The notes: a model not told the origin generated them from the letters alone. 64,000 nt of DNA from Colimorpha_A sp045540115 (GCA_045540115.1 JAZQGR010000013.1:1-64000); one strand, 5' to 3'. Numbered from the stretch's first letter, positions 49,787-58,861 are shown. A program made the numbers and translations.

Positions 49787-49972
49787 ATGGCAAAGTGTGA
49801 TATCTGCGGCAAGGGCGTTGTTTTTGGTCATAACGTTTCCCATTCCAACCGCAAGACCAACAGAACCTGGAAGCCCAACGTGAGAAAGGTCAAGGCAGTT
49901 GTAAACGGTACCAATACTACCGTACACGTATGCTCCCGTTGCCTGCGCTCGGGTAAAGTAGAAAGAGCTTAA
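49787..49972 (+). CDS. rpmB: 50S ribosomal protein L28
   Basis: A 61-aa protein, MAKCDICGKGVVFGHNVSHS, with NRKTNRTWKPNVRKV and a zinc pair CSRCLRSGKVERA. It has four cysteines (CxxC...CxxC), the zinc form. The start at 49787 follows GGAGGTG; an in-frame ATG at 49766 lies upstream of that site. It is monocistronic with a strong terminator. Confidence 0.97.
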   Translation: MAKCDICGKGVVFGHNVSHSNRKTNRTWKPNVRKVKAVVNGTNTTVHVCSRCLRSGKVERA

Positions 49973-50012
49973 TAATAAAGAGCCGAAAAAAGCTCTGCAA
50001 CTATGCTCAAAC

Positions 50013-50047
50013 GACCGAATGGCAACGATTTGCCGTTCGGTCTTTTT
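50013..50047 (+). terminator. Intrinsic terminator of rpmB
   Basis: A 13-bp stem GACCGAATGGCAA/TTGCCGTTCGGTC (one G-T pair), loop CGAT and five T residues. It ends 12 bp before the next gene. Confidence 0.92.
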
Positions 50048-50058
50048 CTTGGTGAAAT

Positions 50059-50760
50059 ATGAAGATTCTTGTTGACGCTAAGATGTCGGATAAGGTCAGA
50101 GCTTCGCTTTCAGGCTACGGCGAGGTTATTGCTCTGCCAAAATGGAACGGGCTGCCTGATCCGATATCGTCGCACCCCGATATGCTTTTTTATCCCTTAC
50201 CTGACGGGAAAATACTGACAGGTAAGGATTATTATAATGAAAACCGTGTTTTTTTCTCGCGCTTCGGAGACGTTTTTTTGCTCGACGAAAAAACGCCGAG
50301 CGGGGAATACCCGTTCGACGTGCGTTTTGACTGCCTCGGCGTTAATTGCGTTCTGTACGGAAAACACGGATTTGTGTCAGAAATCGTCAAGGAGCGTTAT
50401 CCGTCATTCGTTTCGGTAAATCAGGGGTATACGCGGTGCTCGGTCGCGATGCTTTCCGAGAGCTGCGCGATTACTGCCGACCGCGGGATCGCCGCTGCTT
50501 TGAAAAACAACGGGATCGACGTTCTTCTTATCCGCCCCGGATACATAGAATTAAAGGGATACGATAGCGGATTTATAGGCGGCGCGGGAGCACTTCTTGA
50601 GAGCGGCGTTTACGGTTTCTTCGGTGATCTGCTTTCTCATCCCGACGGAAAAACGATAGCTGAATTTGCCGATCGGCATAAAATAAAAGCCGTGTCGCTT
50701 TCGGATGAGCCCTTAAGCGACAACGGCGGTCTCCTTGTTATACAAGAAGGTCCTCGGTAA
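50059..50760 (+). CDS. DUF6873 family protein (predicted guanidino-modifying-enzyme fold)
   Basis: A 233-aa soluble protein opening MKILVDAKMSDKVRASLSGYGEV. It contains GYTRCSVAMLSESCAITADRGIA (about residues 121-143) and GFIGGAGALLESGVYGFFGDL (about 171-191). I recognise this as the DUF6873 group, described as adopting the GME fold, but the catalytic activity is not known. GGTG precedes the ATG. Its last 23 bp overlap the convergent spoVG gene. Confidence 0.78.
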   Translation: MKILVDAKMSDKVRASLSGYGEVIALPKWNGLPDPISSHPDMLFYPLPDGKILTGKDYYNENRVFFSRFGDVFLLDEKTPSGEYPFDVRFDCLGVNCVLYGKHGFVSEIVKERYPSFVSVNQGYTRCSVAMLSESCAITADRGIAAALKNNGIDVLLIRPGYIELKGYDSGFIGGAGALLESGVYGFFGDLLSHPDGKTIAEFADRHKIKAVSLSDEPLSDNGGLLVIQEGPR

Positions 50761-51043
50761 CATTCTCACCATCTTCCTCGATACGCTCAAGCTCGGCGAA
50801 ATACTCGTCGAGGATCGTCTTTTCGAGAAGTGCGCGGAAGTCCGAATTTATGGGATGTATTATGTCCCTGTAAGTGCCGTCCGGATTTTTGCGGCTCGGC
50901 ATCACGATGAAAAATTTCTCCTTGGTGTTAATTACTTTGATGTCATGAAGTGCCAACTGGTTGTCGAAGGTGACAGATACGACGGCTTTCATCGGACCGT
51001 CGTCATTAAAGGTTTTACGAATCTTAATGTCCGTGATCTGCAT
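50738..51043 (-). CDS. spoVG: Septation/regulatory protein SpoVG
   Basis: A 101-aa protein, MQITDIKIRKTFNDDGPMKA, with VSVTFDNQLALHDIKVI and FIVMPSRKNPDGTYRDIIHP, the complete SpoVG family core. It binds nucleic acid and affects sporulation, envelope and virulence genes in Firmicutes. GGAGG lies 8 nt before the ATG. The 3' end overlaps the DUF6873 gene by 23 bp in convergent orientation, so transcripts must overlap. A promoter was not assigned; the sequence upstream is AT-rich. Confidence 0.96.
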   Translation of the reverse strand: MQITDIKIRKTFNDDGPMKAVVSVTFDNQLALHDIKVINTKEKFFIVMPSRKNPDGTYRDIIHPINSDFRALLEKTILDEYFAELERIEEDGENVTEDLLV

Positions 51044-51212
51044 GGCATGCCTCCATATAAAGTTGCATCAGTATTTGTGCATGGAATTATTATATTTGTT
51101 GAATATGTCTATAATTAGACGGAATTTGAGAGCATTGTTAAACTATTTTTAAATTTTTTTGTTAAAAATATACACATCATTAACCTTATGCGCCAAAAGG
51201 GAAAGGAATGTT

Positions 51213-52571
51213 ATGAATATTGTGAAAATAGCCGAAATAATGGCTGAAGCAAAGAGCGTGCATTTTGTCGGGATCGGCGGCATCAGTATGTCGTCTCTTG
51301 CCGCGATAACCAAGACAAAGGGCTATGCGGTTACGGGAAGCGACAGGGTTAAAAGCGCAATGACCGAGCGCCTGAGCGGACTTGGTATCAGTATTTATTA
51401 TTCTCATAGCGAGGAGAACGTTCTTTGTTCGGACGTTATAGTTTATACTGCCGCTGTGCATCCCGATAACCCCGAGCTTAAAAAGGGAAGTGAAATGGGC
51501 ATTCCGCTTATAACAAGAGGCGAGTATCTCGGCTGGCTTATGAGCGAATACGATATCCGTATCGGCGTCAGCGGTACTCACGGAAAAAGCACTGTTACCT
51601 CGATGCTTGCCGAAATATATCTTGCGGGTAAGTACGATCCCACCGTTGTCAGCGGAGCTGAGCTTTCTTCTATCGGAGGAGCGTATCACCTCGGATCGGA
51701 AAAGTATTTTATCTTCGAGGCGTGCGAATACTGTGACTCCTTTCTTTCCTTCTGTCCGACAACTGCTGTTGTCACGAATCTTGAATACGATCACGCCGAT
51801 TATTTCAAGACGATGGATCAGCTTCGCGCGTCGTTCCGTCAGTATGTCGGATACGGCTCTGTCGCTGTTCTTAACGCCGACGATGACGAAGCACGTGCTC
51901 TGAAGAACGGATATGACGGAAAGGCGGTTACCTTCTCCGCTTGCGGAAAGGGTGACTATAACGCTGAAAACATCGTTTATAACTGCGGTTGTGCGTCGTT
52001 TGACCTTACTTATCACGGCGAAAAGCTCGGTGTAATTACACTTACCGTTCCCGGAGTTCATAACGTATATAACGCTATTGCGGCTGCATCTTCAGCTTTG
52101 GAAAACGGCGCAAGCTTCGATGCAGTCAAGACAGGGCTTTATGCCTTCGGCGGAGCAAAGCGACGCTTTGAATACAAGGGGAGAACAAAAAAGGGAGCCG
52201 AGGTATATATCGACTACGCTCATCACCCATCTGAGATCAAGGTTACGCTTAATGCGGCAAAGACATTCGGAAAGAGAGTGGTTGCCGTATTCCAGCCGCA
52301 TACCTATTCGCGTACCGCGAGCTTGTTCGCCGATTTTACAATGTCGTTCTGCGAATCCGATATAACGCTTTTTGCCGATATCTACGCAGCGCGCGAGACC
52401 GATACTCTCGGCGTTTCGAGCGAGCTTCTTGCAAGCAAGACGCCGAACGGAGTCTGTCTTAACACCTTTGAGAATATCGCCGAATATCTCAAAAGCAGAT
52501 GCGACGAAAACGATATTATTATGATCCTCGGAGCGGGGGACGTTATCAAAATCGTCGATCTGATAATATGA
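51213..52571 (+). CDS. murC: UDP-N-acetylmuramate-L-alanine ligase
   Basis: A 452-aa Mur ligase adding L-alanine to UDP-MurNAc in the cytosol. VHFVGIGGISMSSLA (about residues 16-30) is the UDP-binding N-terminus. GTHGKST at 121-127 is the P-loop, EACEYCDSFL follows, and DYAHHPSEIKVTL with FQPHTYSRTASL mark the C-terminal domain. The ATG at 51213 follows AAAGGA. The extension from 51159 is rejected because it lies upstream of that ribosome binding site. It is divergent from spoVG and followed by a terminator. Confidence 0.96.
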   Translation: MNIVKIAEIMAEAKSVHFVGIGGISMSSLAAITKTKGYAVTGSDRVKSAMTERLSGLGISIYYSHSEENVLCSDVIVYTAAVHPDNPELKKGSEMGIPLITRGEYLGWLMSEYDIRIGVSGTHGKSTVTSMLAEIYLAGKYDPTVVSGAELSSIGGAYHLGSEKYFIFEACEYCDSFLSFCPTTAVVTNLEYDHADYFKTMDQLRASFRQYVGYGSVAVLNADDDEARALKNGYDGKAVTFSACGKGDYNAENIVYNCGCASFDLTYHGEKLGVITLTVPGVHNVYNAIAAASSALENGASFDAVKTGLYAFGGAKRRFEYKGRTKKGAEVYIDYAHHPSEIKVTLNAAKTFGKRVVAVFQPHTYSRTASLFADFTMSFCESDITLFADIYAARETDTLGVSSELLASKTPNGVCLNTFENIAEYLKSRCDENDIIMILGAGDVIKIVDLII

Positions 52572-52600
52572 ATGTTAAAGTTCACAAAAGTTAACATATT

Positions 52601-52634
52601 CCCCGAACGTTTTTCACGTTTCGGGGATTTTTTT
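52601..52634 (+). terminator. Intrinsic terminator of murC
   Basis: The stem CCCCGAA/TTCGGGG, with extra CG pairing inside, is followed by A and seven T residues. Confidence 0.88.
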
Positions 52635-52657
52635 GCTTGAAAATGGCGATGACACCG

Positions 52658-52686
52658 TTGACACGTGTTAAATGGTGTGATATAAT
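52658..52686 (+). promoter_or_regulatory. Promoter of the DeoR-E2-E3-E1 operon with a palindromic operator candidate
   Basis: A perfect TTGACA (52658-52663) and TATAAT (52681-52686) are 17 bp apart. The palindrome TTGACACGTGTTAA (52658-52671, 12 of 14 bases symmetric) covers the -35 box, and an outer ACACC/GGTGT pair (52652-52656 and 52674-52678) surrounds it. This is a natural place for a repressor such as the DeoR protein encoded next. Confidence 0.85.
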
Positions 52687-52725
52687 TACAAATGAATGTG
52701 AATTTTAACATGAAGGAGATAAAAT

Positions 52726-53490
52726 ATGAGCTTGGCAAGAAGAAATGCGATCCATCAGCTATTCCAAAGCAAGCCCTTTATCACCCTCCACGAGCTGGAG
52801 GAAATGTTCCCCGACGTTTCCAGTATGACTCTGCGCCGTGATATCGAGTATTTCGAGCGTCAGGGCGAGGCGATCAAGGTAAGAGGTGGCGCAAGATCCA
52901 TGAAGTTCATTACGACTTCTATGGAGGACGCATTCAGCCTGCGTCTGCATTCCAATTCCTATGCAAAGGAAAAAATCGCGACGGAGGCGCTTCGCTTCAT
53001 TGAAACGGGAAGAAGCATCTTCCTCGATTCGGGTACGACTGTCCTTCGCCTCGCGGAGATCATTCCGAACAGCCGTCTGACGGTTACGACGACGGGACTT
53101 AACGTTGCTATTGAGCTTATGAAGAAGGATCAGCCGATAGTCAATATCGTCGGTGGTATGATAAACCGCGATAACGTTACCGTTTCGGGTAATCAGGCGG
53201 TTCAGTTCATTGAGGGCATCAATATTGACGTTGCGTTCATAGTTCCCTCGGGAGTCTCGGCGGATGACGGACTTACCTGCGGTAACTATAACGATTGCGA
53301 GCTTAAAAAGCTCGTCATCGAAAAGGCAAGAAAGGTCGTCGTTCTTATGGACGCGTCAAAGACCGATAAGAGTCTGCCTTACACCTTCAGCAATTTCTCC
53401 GATATCGACTGCATAATCTCCGACGGCGAGCTCCCGCCCGACGTAAGCGAGAAGGCATTGGCAGAGAATATTGAAATCATTATTGCTTAA
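52726..53490 (+). CDS. DeoR/GlpR-family transcriptional regulator
   Basis: A 254-aa regulator. The N-terminal winged helix-turn-helix is ITLHELEEMFPDVSSMTLRRDIEYFERQGE (about residues 19-48), ending in the family's RGGA. The C-terminal DeoR sensor domain has IFLDSGTTVLRLAEII and the late TDKSLPYTFSNFSDID. Such proteins bind phosphorylated sugars or related ligands. It lies 30 bp upstream of the dehydrogenase genes in the same direction and probably autoregulates the operon. Confidence 0.93.
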   Translation: MSLARRNAIHQLFQSKPFITLHELEEMFPDVSSMTLRRDIEYFERQGEAIKVRGGARSMKFITTSMEDAFSLRLHSNSYAKEKIATEALRFIETGRSIFLDSGTTVLRLAEIIPNSRLTVTTTGLNVAIELMKKDQPIVNIVGGMINRDNVTVSGNQAVQFIEGINIDVAFIVPSGVSADDGLTCGNYNDCELKKLVIEKARKVVVLMDASKTDKSLPYTFSNFSDIDCIISDGELPPDVSEKALAENIEIIIA

Positions 53491-53520
53491 ATTTTTTGAA
53501 TCATAAATAGGAGGACTATT

Positions 53521-54792
53521 ATGGCACAGGTTGTAATTATGCCCCGTCAGGGACAGAGTGTTGAGAGCTGTGTTATCACCGAATGGAAGAAAAAGGTCGG
53601 TGACAAGGTAGAGGAAAAGGACGTTCTTTTCTCCTACGAGACCGATAAGTCGAGCTTCGACGAGCTTTCGACCGTTTCGGGTACGCTTCTCGCCATTTTC
53701 CACGAGGAGGGTGACGACGTTGAATGTCTGCTCCCCGTATGTGTGATCGGTAACGAGGGCGAGGATATTTCCGCTCTTGTTCCCAAGAAGGAGGAGGCAG
53801 CGGCTCCCGCTTCCGAGGCGCCCAAGGAGGAGGCTAAGGAAGAAGCAAAGGCTCCCGCTCCCGAGGCGGTAGCGACGGGCAGTGCGGTCAGCAGCGAGGG
53901 AAGGATCAAGATTTCTCCCCGTGCGCGTCATCTCGCTGAAAGAACCGACGCTGATCTCTCCCGTGCAGTTCCGACCGGACCTAACGGCAGAATAATCGAG
54001 CGCGATATCAACGCTCTTCTCGATAAGGGCTGGACGAACGCAGACAAGCCCGTAGAGGCAGCTCCTGCAGCTTCCGCTGTTGCTTCCGCTTCCGTAACTG
54101 AGGAGTATACAGACGTTAAGCTTACCAAGATCCGCAAGGTCATCGCCGCAAATATGCACGCGTCCCTTTCGAATATGGCTCAGCTTACTCTCAATACCTC
54201 CTTCGATGCAACCCAGATCATGGCGTACAGAGCTATGCTCAAGGACAATGCGGAGAAGCTCGGCCTTAATAACATCACCATAAACGATATAATTCTTTAC
54301 GCGGTTTCGAGAACCATTCTTTCCTTCAAGGATCTCAATGCTCATTATCTTGAGGATCAGGATATAATCCGTTATTTCAATACCGTTAATATCGGTATCG
54401 CAGTCGACACCGAAAGAGGTCTTCTCGTTCCTACAGTATTCGGTGCGGAAAAGATGTCGCTAAACGAGCTTTCGGGCGAGGCAAGAAGCGTAATCAAGGC
54501 GGCTCAGTCGGGTAGCATCGCTCCCGATAAGCTCAAGGGCGCTTCCTTTACCGTAACAAATCTCGGCTCTATGGGAATCGAGTCCTTTACTCCCGTAATC
54601 AATCCTCCTCAGACCGGTATTCTCGGTGTTGACGCTGTGACTTACAGAGTCAAGGCAGACGGAAGCACTTATCCCGCAATGGGACTTTCCCTCACCTTCG
54701 ATCACCGTGCTCTTGACGGAGCTCCCGCCGCGAAGTTCCTCAAGGCTCTTTGCGATAACCTCGCTAATTTCAATCTTCTTCTTGCAAAGTAA
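53521..54792 (+). CDS. 2-oxoacid dehydrogenase E2 component (dihydrolipoamide acyltransferase)
   Basis: A 423-aa protein. The lipoyl domain (1-80) carries the lipoylation site YETDKSSFDE (K43). An Ala/Pro/Glu-rich linker follows, then the E3-binding domain ISPRARHLAERTDADLSRAV (about 125-160), a second Ala-rich linker, and the catalytic domain ending in TFDHRALDGAPAAKFL (H396, D400). Sequence alone does not fix the acyl substrate (pyruvate, acetoin or branched-chain). There is a single lipoyl domain. Confidence 0.94.
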   Translation: MAQVVIMPRQGQSVESCVITEWKKKVGDKVEEKDVLFSYETDKSSFDELSTVSGTLLAIFHEEGDDVECLLPVCVIGNEGEDISALVPKKEEAAAPASEAPKEEAKEEAKAPAPEAVATGSAVSSEGRIKISPRARHLAERTDADLSRAVPTGPNGRIIERDINALLDKGWTNADKPVEAAPAASAVASASVTEEYTDVKLTKIRKVIAANMHASLSNMAQLTLNTSFDATQIMAYRAMLKDNAEKLGLNNITINDIILYAVSRTILSFKDLNAHYLEDQDIIRYFNTVNIGIAVDTERGLLVPTVFGAEKMSLNELSGEARSVIKAAQSGSIAPDKLKGASFTVTNLGSMGIESFTPVINPPQTGILGVDAVTYRVKADGSTYPAMGLSLTFDHRALDGAPAAKFLKALCDNLANFNLLLAK

Positions 54793-54804
54793 GAGGTGAA
54801 GAAT

Positions 54805-56166
54805 ATGTACGATCTGATAATTTTAGGCGGCGGTCCTGCCGGCTACAATGCGGCTGAAAGAGCTGCTCACGGCGGTCTAAAAACACTTCTTATCGAGGGC
54901 AGAGCGCTCGGCGGCGTTTGCCTCAATGAGGGTTGTGTTCCTACAAAGACGCTTCTTTATTCCGCAAAGATATTCGACTATGCGAAGCATAGCGCCGAGT
55001 ACGGTGTTAAGTTTGACGGCGCGTCGATCGACCATTCTGCCGTTATCGACAGAAAGGGAAGAGTAGTAAAAACTCTCGTCGGCGGAATCGGCGCTTCTAT
55101 GAAGCGCACGGGTGTAACCGTAGTTAACGCTTACGGTACCATTATGGGCAAGGATGCAAGCGGGTTTACCGTTAAGGCGGGCGACGAGGAATATAAGGGC
55201 GCAAAGCTCCTTATCTGTACCGGCTCGACTGCTGCTGTTCCTCCTATTCCCGGACTTCGCGAAGCGGTAGACAGCGGGTTCGCAATGACAAACCGCGAAA
55301 TACTTGATATGAAAAAGGTTCCCGAGAAGCTTGTCGTTATCGGCGGCGGCGTAATCGGACTTGAAATGGCTTCCTATTTCAACTCGATCGGTTCTAAGGT
55401 CACGGTAATCGAAATGCTTGACCATATCGCAGGCCCGACCGATAGCGAAATATCGAAGATCCTTTATAAGAACTACGTCAAGAAGGGAGTTACTTTCCTT
55501 CTCGGCGCGAAGGTCACCTCTGTTGGCAAGGACTGCGTAAACTACGAGCTTAACGGCAAGGAAGAATCGGCTCCGGCGGATGCAGTTCTCGTTTCTATCG
55601 GACGTCGTGCGATGACTCAGGGCATCGGTCTTGAGAACATCGGCGTTCTTACCGAAAGAGGCGCGATCGTAACCAATGACAAGCTTGAAACCAACGTGTC
55701 CGGTGTTTGGGCGGCAGGCGACGTTAACGGCAAGAGCATGCTTGCTCACACGGCTTACCGCGAGGGCGAGGTCGCAGTAAACAATATGCTCGGAAAGCCT
55801 GACAGAATGAATTACAATTCCGTTCCCGCAGTTATCTACACCAATCCCGAGGTCGCATCTGTCGGTGAGACGACCGAGACCGTAAAGGCAAAGGGACTTG
55901 ATGCAAAGGTCGAGAGCTTCACGCTCAAGTACAGCGGCAGATATATTGCCGAAAACGAGGGCGGCGACGGAATCGTCAAGCTCATTATCGACAAGGAACA
56001 CCGCAAGGTCATCGGCGTTCACATGATCGGTAACTACGCGTCAGAAATTATCTACGGCGCGGCGCTTATGGTCGACCGCGAGATGAGAGTCGAGCAGGTG
56101 CAGAAGATCGTATTCCCGCACCCGACGGTCGGCGAGGTCATCCGCGAAGCAATGTTCATGATTTAA
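54805..56166 (+). CDS. lpdA: Dihydrolipoyl dehydrogenase (E3)
   Basis: A 453-aa flavoprotein disulphide reductase that reoxidises lipoamide with NAD. FAD binding is MYDLIILGGGPAGYNAAERA. The redox disulphide GGVCLNEGCVPTKT has C39 and C44. NAD binding is VVIGGGVIGLEMASY, and the HPTVGE His-Glu pair is near the C-terminus. ATG 54805 is chosen (AGAGGTG six bases upstream) over an in-frame GTG at 54796 that is part of that site. It lacks a lipoyl domain. Confidence 0.96.
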   Translation: MYDLIILGGGPAGYNAAERAAHGGLKTLLIEGRALGGVCLNEGCVPTKTLLYSAKIFDYAKHSAEYGVKFDGASIDHSAVIDRKGRVVKTLVGGIGASMKRTGVTVVNAYGTIMGKDASGFTVKAGDEEYKGAKLLICTGSTAAVPPIPGLREAVDSGFAMTNREILDMKKVPEKLVVIGGGVIGLEMASYFNSIGSKVTVIEMLDHIAGPTDSEISKILYKNYVKKGVTFLLGAKVTSVGKDCVNYELNGKEESAPADAVLVSIGRRAMTQGIGLENIGVLTERGAIVTNDKLETNVSGVWAAGDVNGKSMLAHTAYREGEVAVNNMLGKPDRMNYNSVPAVIYTNPEVASVGETTETVKAKGLDAKVESFTLKYSGRYIAENEGGDGIVKLIIDKEHRKVIGVHMIGNYASEIIYGAALMVDREMRVEQVQKIVFPHPTVGEVIREAMFMI

Positions 56167-56194
56167 GATTATAATATATAAGGAGAACAAAACT

Positions 56195-58681
56195 ATGCCT
56201 AAGAGTCAATACGTTGATCCCTCAAAAGCTTTTGAAAGCGGCTATATTCACTTTGAGGACATTCCCGTTTGTCAGTACAATAAAACGCTGACTGAGGAAA
56301 AGAAGATATACACAAAGGCGGACTTCCTCCGTATCTACCGCGATATGGCGATCATCCGCGAGTTCGAGACCATGCTGAACGAGGTTAAGGTCAAGAGCGA
56401 ATACAACGGCGTTAAGTACAATAATCCCGGTCCTGCGCACCTTTCCATCGGTCAGGAGGCGTCGGCAGTCGGTGAAGCTTACTGCCTCGACATTAACGAC
56501 TTCTCGTTCGGTTCTCACCGTTCGCACGGTGAAATTCTCGCAAAGGGACTTTCCTCTATCGAGAAGCTTACCGATGAAGAGCTTTACGCTATAATGAAGG
56601 AATTCCTTGACGGAACCGTCCTTAACGTTGTTGAAAAGCACATGAACGCGGGCGGAAACGTAAAGGAGCTTGCAATCAACTTCCTTCTTTACGGCGCACT
56701 TGCTGAGATCTTCGCCCGTAAGACCGGCTTCAACCGCGGTCTCGGCGGATCTATGCACGCATTCTTCATTCCTTTCGGACTTATGCCTAACAACGCTATC
56801 GTTGGTGCATCTGCTCCTATCGCACTCGGTGCGGCTCTCTATAAGCGTTCGAACGGCAAGCCCGGTATCGTTATCTCCAACTGCGGTGACGGTGCAACCG
56901 GACGCGGTCCCGTTCTTGAATCCCTCAACTTTGCGTCAATGGACCAGATCACCAAGCTCTGGGGTATGGACGGCAAGTATTCCGACGGCGGTATGCCTAT
57001 CCTCTTCAATGTTTTCAATAACCACTACGGTATGGGCGGACAGACGAGAGGCGAAACAATGGGCTTTGATATGGTTGCACGTCTCGGTGCCGGCTTCAAC
57101 CCGTCCCAGATGCACGCAGAGCGTGTAAACGGTTACGATCCGCTTGCAGTTATCGACGCAGTAAGCAGAAAGAAGAAGCTTCTTCTCGAGGGCAAGGGAC
57201 CTGCGCTTCTCGACGTAGTTACCTACCGTGTATCCGGTCACTCTCCTTCCGACTCGTCTACCTACCGTACTCAGGAGGAAATCGAGGCTTGGAAGAATGC
57301 CGACCCGATCGTTGCGTTCAAGAACAAGCTTATCAAGGGCAAGCTCGCAACCGAAAACGATTTCGCAGTAATGCATGAGCAGATTACTACCCGTATGACC
57401 GAGATTATGAAGCTCGCTATCAACGACGAGATCTCGCCCCGTATGGACCTCAATAAGGAGCCCGATGCTATCGCATCCATCATGTTCTCCAACCAGAAGG
57501 TCGTTTCCATGGAACCCGAGCGCAAGGCAGAAATGCTTATGCCGAAGGAAGAGTGTCCCCGTGTCAAGGAGATCAAGGGCAAGGTTCGTACCGCTACCGA
57601 CAAGGACGGCAAGCCCGTATCCAAGATGAAGATGTACAACGTCTGCGACGGTCTCTTCGAGCCGATCATCGACAAGTTCTACGACGATCCTACCCTCATC
57701 GCTTACGGTGAAGACAACCGTGACTGGGGCGGCGCGTTCGGCGTTTACAAGAAGATGACCGAGGCAGTTCCGTATCACCGCTTCTTCAACTCTCCTATTT
57801 CCGAGTCCGCTATCGTCGGTTCGGCAGTCGGCTACGCAATGTGCGGCGGACGCGCTATCGTTGAGCTTATGTATGCTGACTTTATCGGTTGTGCTGGAGA
57901 CGAAATATTCAACCAGATGGCTAAGTGGCAGGCAATGAGCGCAGGTATCCTTAAGATGCCTATCGTTCTCCGTGTTTCGGTCGGTTCCAAGTACGGCGCA
58001 CAGCACAGCCAGGACTGGACTGCTATCACCTCTCACATCCCCGGACTTAAGGTCGTATTCCCTGTTACTCCCACAGACGCTAAGGGACTTATGACAAGTG
58101 CTCTTGACGGCACTGACCCTGTTGTATTCTTTGAGTCACAGAGGGTTTACGGCTTCGGTGAGGAATTTGTGAAGGAAGGCGTGCCGGAAGGCAAGTTCGC
58201 GATCGAATTCGGTGAGCCCGATGTTAAGCGAGCAGGTAAGGACGTTACCATTCTTACCATCGGTGCTACTCTCTACCGCGCTATGAATGCTGCAAAGACT
58301 CTTGAAGAGAAGTACGGAATCTCCGCAGAGATCATCGACGCACGTTCTCTCGTTCCCTTCAACTACGATAAGGTTATCGAGTCCGTTAAGAAGACCGGAA
58401 AGATCGTTATCGTAGGCGACGCTTGCGAGCGTGCTTCCATGATGAAGGATATGGCTGCAAATATTACCGAGTTCTGCTTCGATTACCTCGATGCTCCGCC
58501 TGTTGCTCTCGGATCGAGAAACTGGATCACTCCCGCCTTCGAGCTTGAGAAGTCCTTCTTCCCGTTCGAGGATGCTATCATCGACTGTATCCACGAGAAG
58601 CTTATCCCGCTCAGCGGTCACGTTCCGACTCACAACTTCTCCGATATCGAGAAGGTAAATAGAGCCAAGAAGGGTCTTTAA
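56195..58681 (+). CDS. 2-oxoacid dehydrogenase E1, alpha and beta subunits fused
   Basis: An 828-aa thiamine-diphosphate enzyme. Residues about 40-400 match E1 alpha: YRDMAIIREFETML, GSHRSHGEIL, and the ThDP motif GDGATGRGPVLESLNFAS (about 231) with NVFNNHYGMGG about 30 residues on. Residues about 480-820 match E1 beta: AYGEDNRDWGGAFGVYKKM, FFNSPISESAIVGSAVGYA, YADFIGCAGDEIFNQMAKW and LRVSVGSKYGAQHSQDW. No stop separates them. It decarboxylates a 2-oxo acid and passes the acyl group to E2. Codon usage is that of a strongly expressed gene. Substrate is undetermined. Confidence 0.93.
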   Translation: MPKSQYVDPSKAFESGYIHFEDIPVCQYNKTLTEEKKIYTKADFLRIYRDMAIIREFETMLNEVKVKSEYNGVKYNNPGPAHLSIGQEASAVGEAYCLDINDFSFGSHRSHGEILAKGLSSIEKLTDEELYAIMKEFLDGTVLNVVEKHMNAGGNVKELAINFLLYGALAEIFARKTGFNRGLGGSMHAFFIPFGLMPNNAIVGASAPIALGAALYKRSNGKPGIVISNCGDGATGRGPVLESLNFASMDQITKLWGMDGKYSDGGMPILFNVFNNHYGMGGQTRGETMGFDMVARLGAGFNPSQMHAERVNGYDPLAVIDAVSRKKKLLLEGKGPALLDVVTYRVSGHSPSDSSTYRTQEEIEAWKNADPIVAFKNKLIKGKLATENDFAVMHEQITTRMTEIMKLAINDEISPRMDLNKEPDAIASIMFSNQKVVSMEPERKAEMLMPKEECPRVKEIKGKVRTATDKDGKPVSKMKMYNVCDGLFEPIIDKFYDDPTLIAYGEDNRDWGGAFGVYKKMTEAVPYHRFFNSPISESAIVGSAVGYAMCGGRAIVELMYADFIGCAGDEIFNQMAKWQAMSAGILKMPIVLRVSVGSKYGAQHSQDWTAITSHIPGLKVVFPVTPTDAKGLMTSALDGTDPVVFFESQRVYGFGEEFVKEGVPEGKFAIEFGEPDVKRAGKDVTILTIGATLYRAMNAAKTLEEKYGISAEIIDARSLVPFNYDKVIESVKKTGKIVIVGDACERASMMKDMAANITEFCFDYLDAPPVALGSRNWITPAFELEKSFFPFEDAIIDCIHEKLIPLSGHVPTHNFSDIEKVNRAKKGL

Positions 58682-58732
58682 GATTCTCGGGACATTTAAA
58701 GACGGCATCTATTAAAAATGCTAATATAGCTT

Positions 58733-58768
58733 TGCGGAAAGAGGACGTATGTGCGTTCTTTTTCCGCA
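58733..58768 (+). terminator. Hairpin after the dehydrogenase operon
   Basis: A 15-bp stem TGCGGAAAGAGGACG/CGTTCTTTTTCCGCA (two G-T pairs), loop TATGTG. The T-run lies inside the descending arm rather than after it, so it may be a terminator variant or an mRNA-end stabiliser. Confidence 0.5.
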
Positions 58769-58829
58769 GGCTGATGTGATACTCAAAAAGGCAGAAATCG
58801 ATACAATTATGGTTTTAAGGAGTTCAAAA

Positions 58830-58849
58830 CGATTATATCCATATAATCG
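58830..58849. promoter_or_regulatory. Perfect palindrome upstream of the DUF1622 gene
   Basis: CGATTATAT-CC-ATATAATCG is a perfect inverted repeat with 9-bp arms, ending 12 bp before the start codon and containing a TATAAT. It may be an operator overlapping a -10 box, or a hairpin in the leader. Confidence 0.45.
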
Positions 58850-58861
58850 TGCGATATAACT

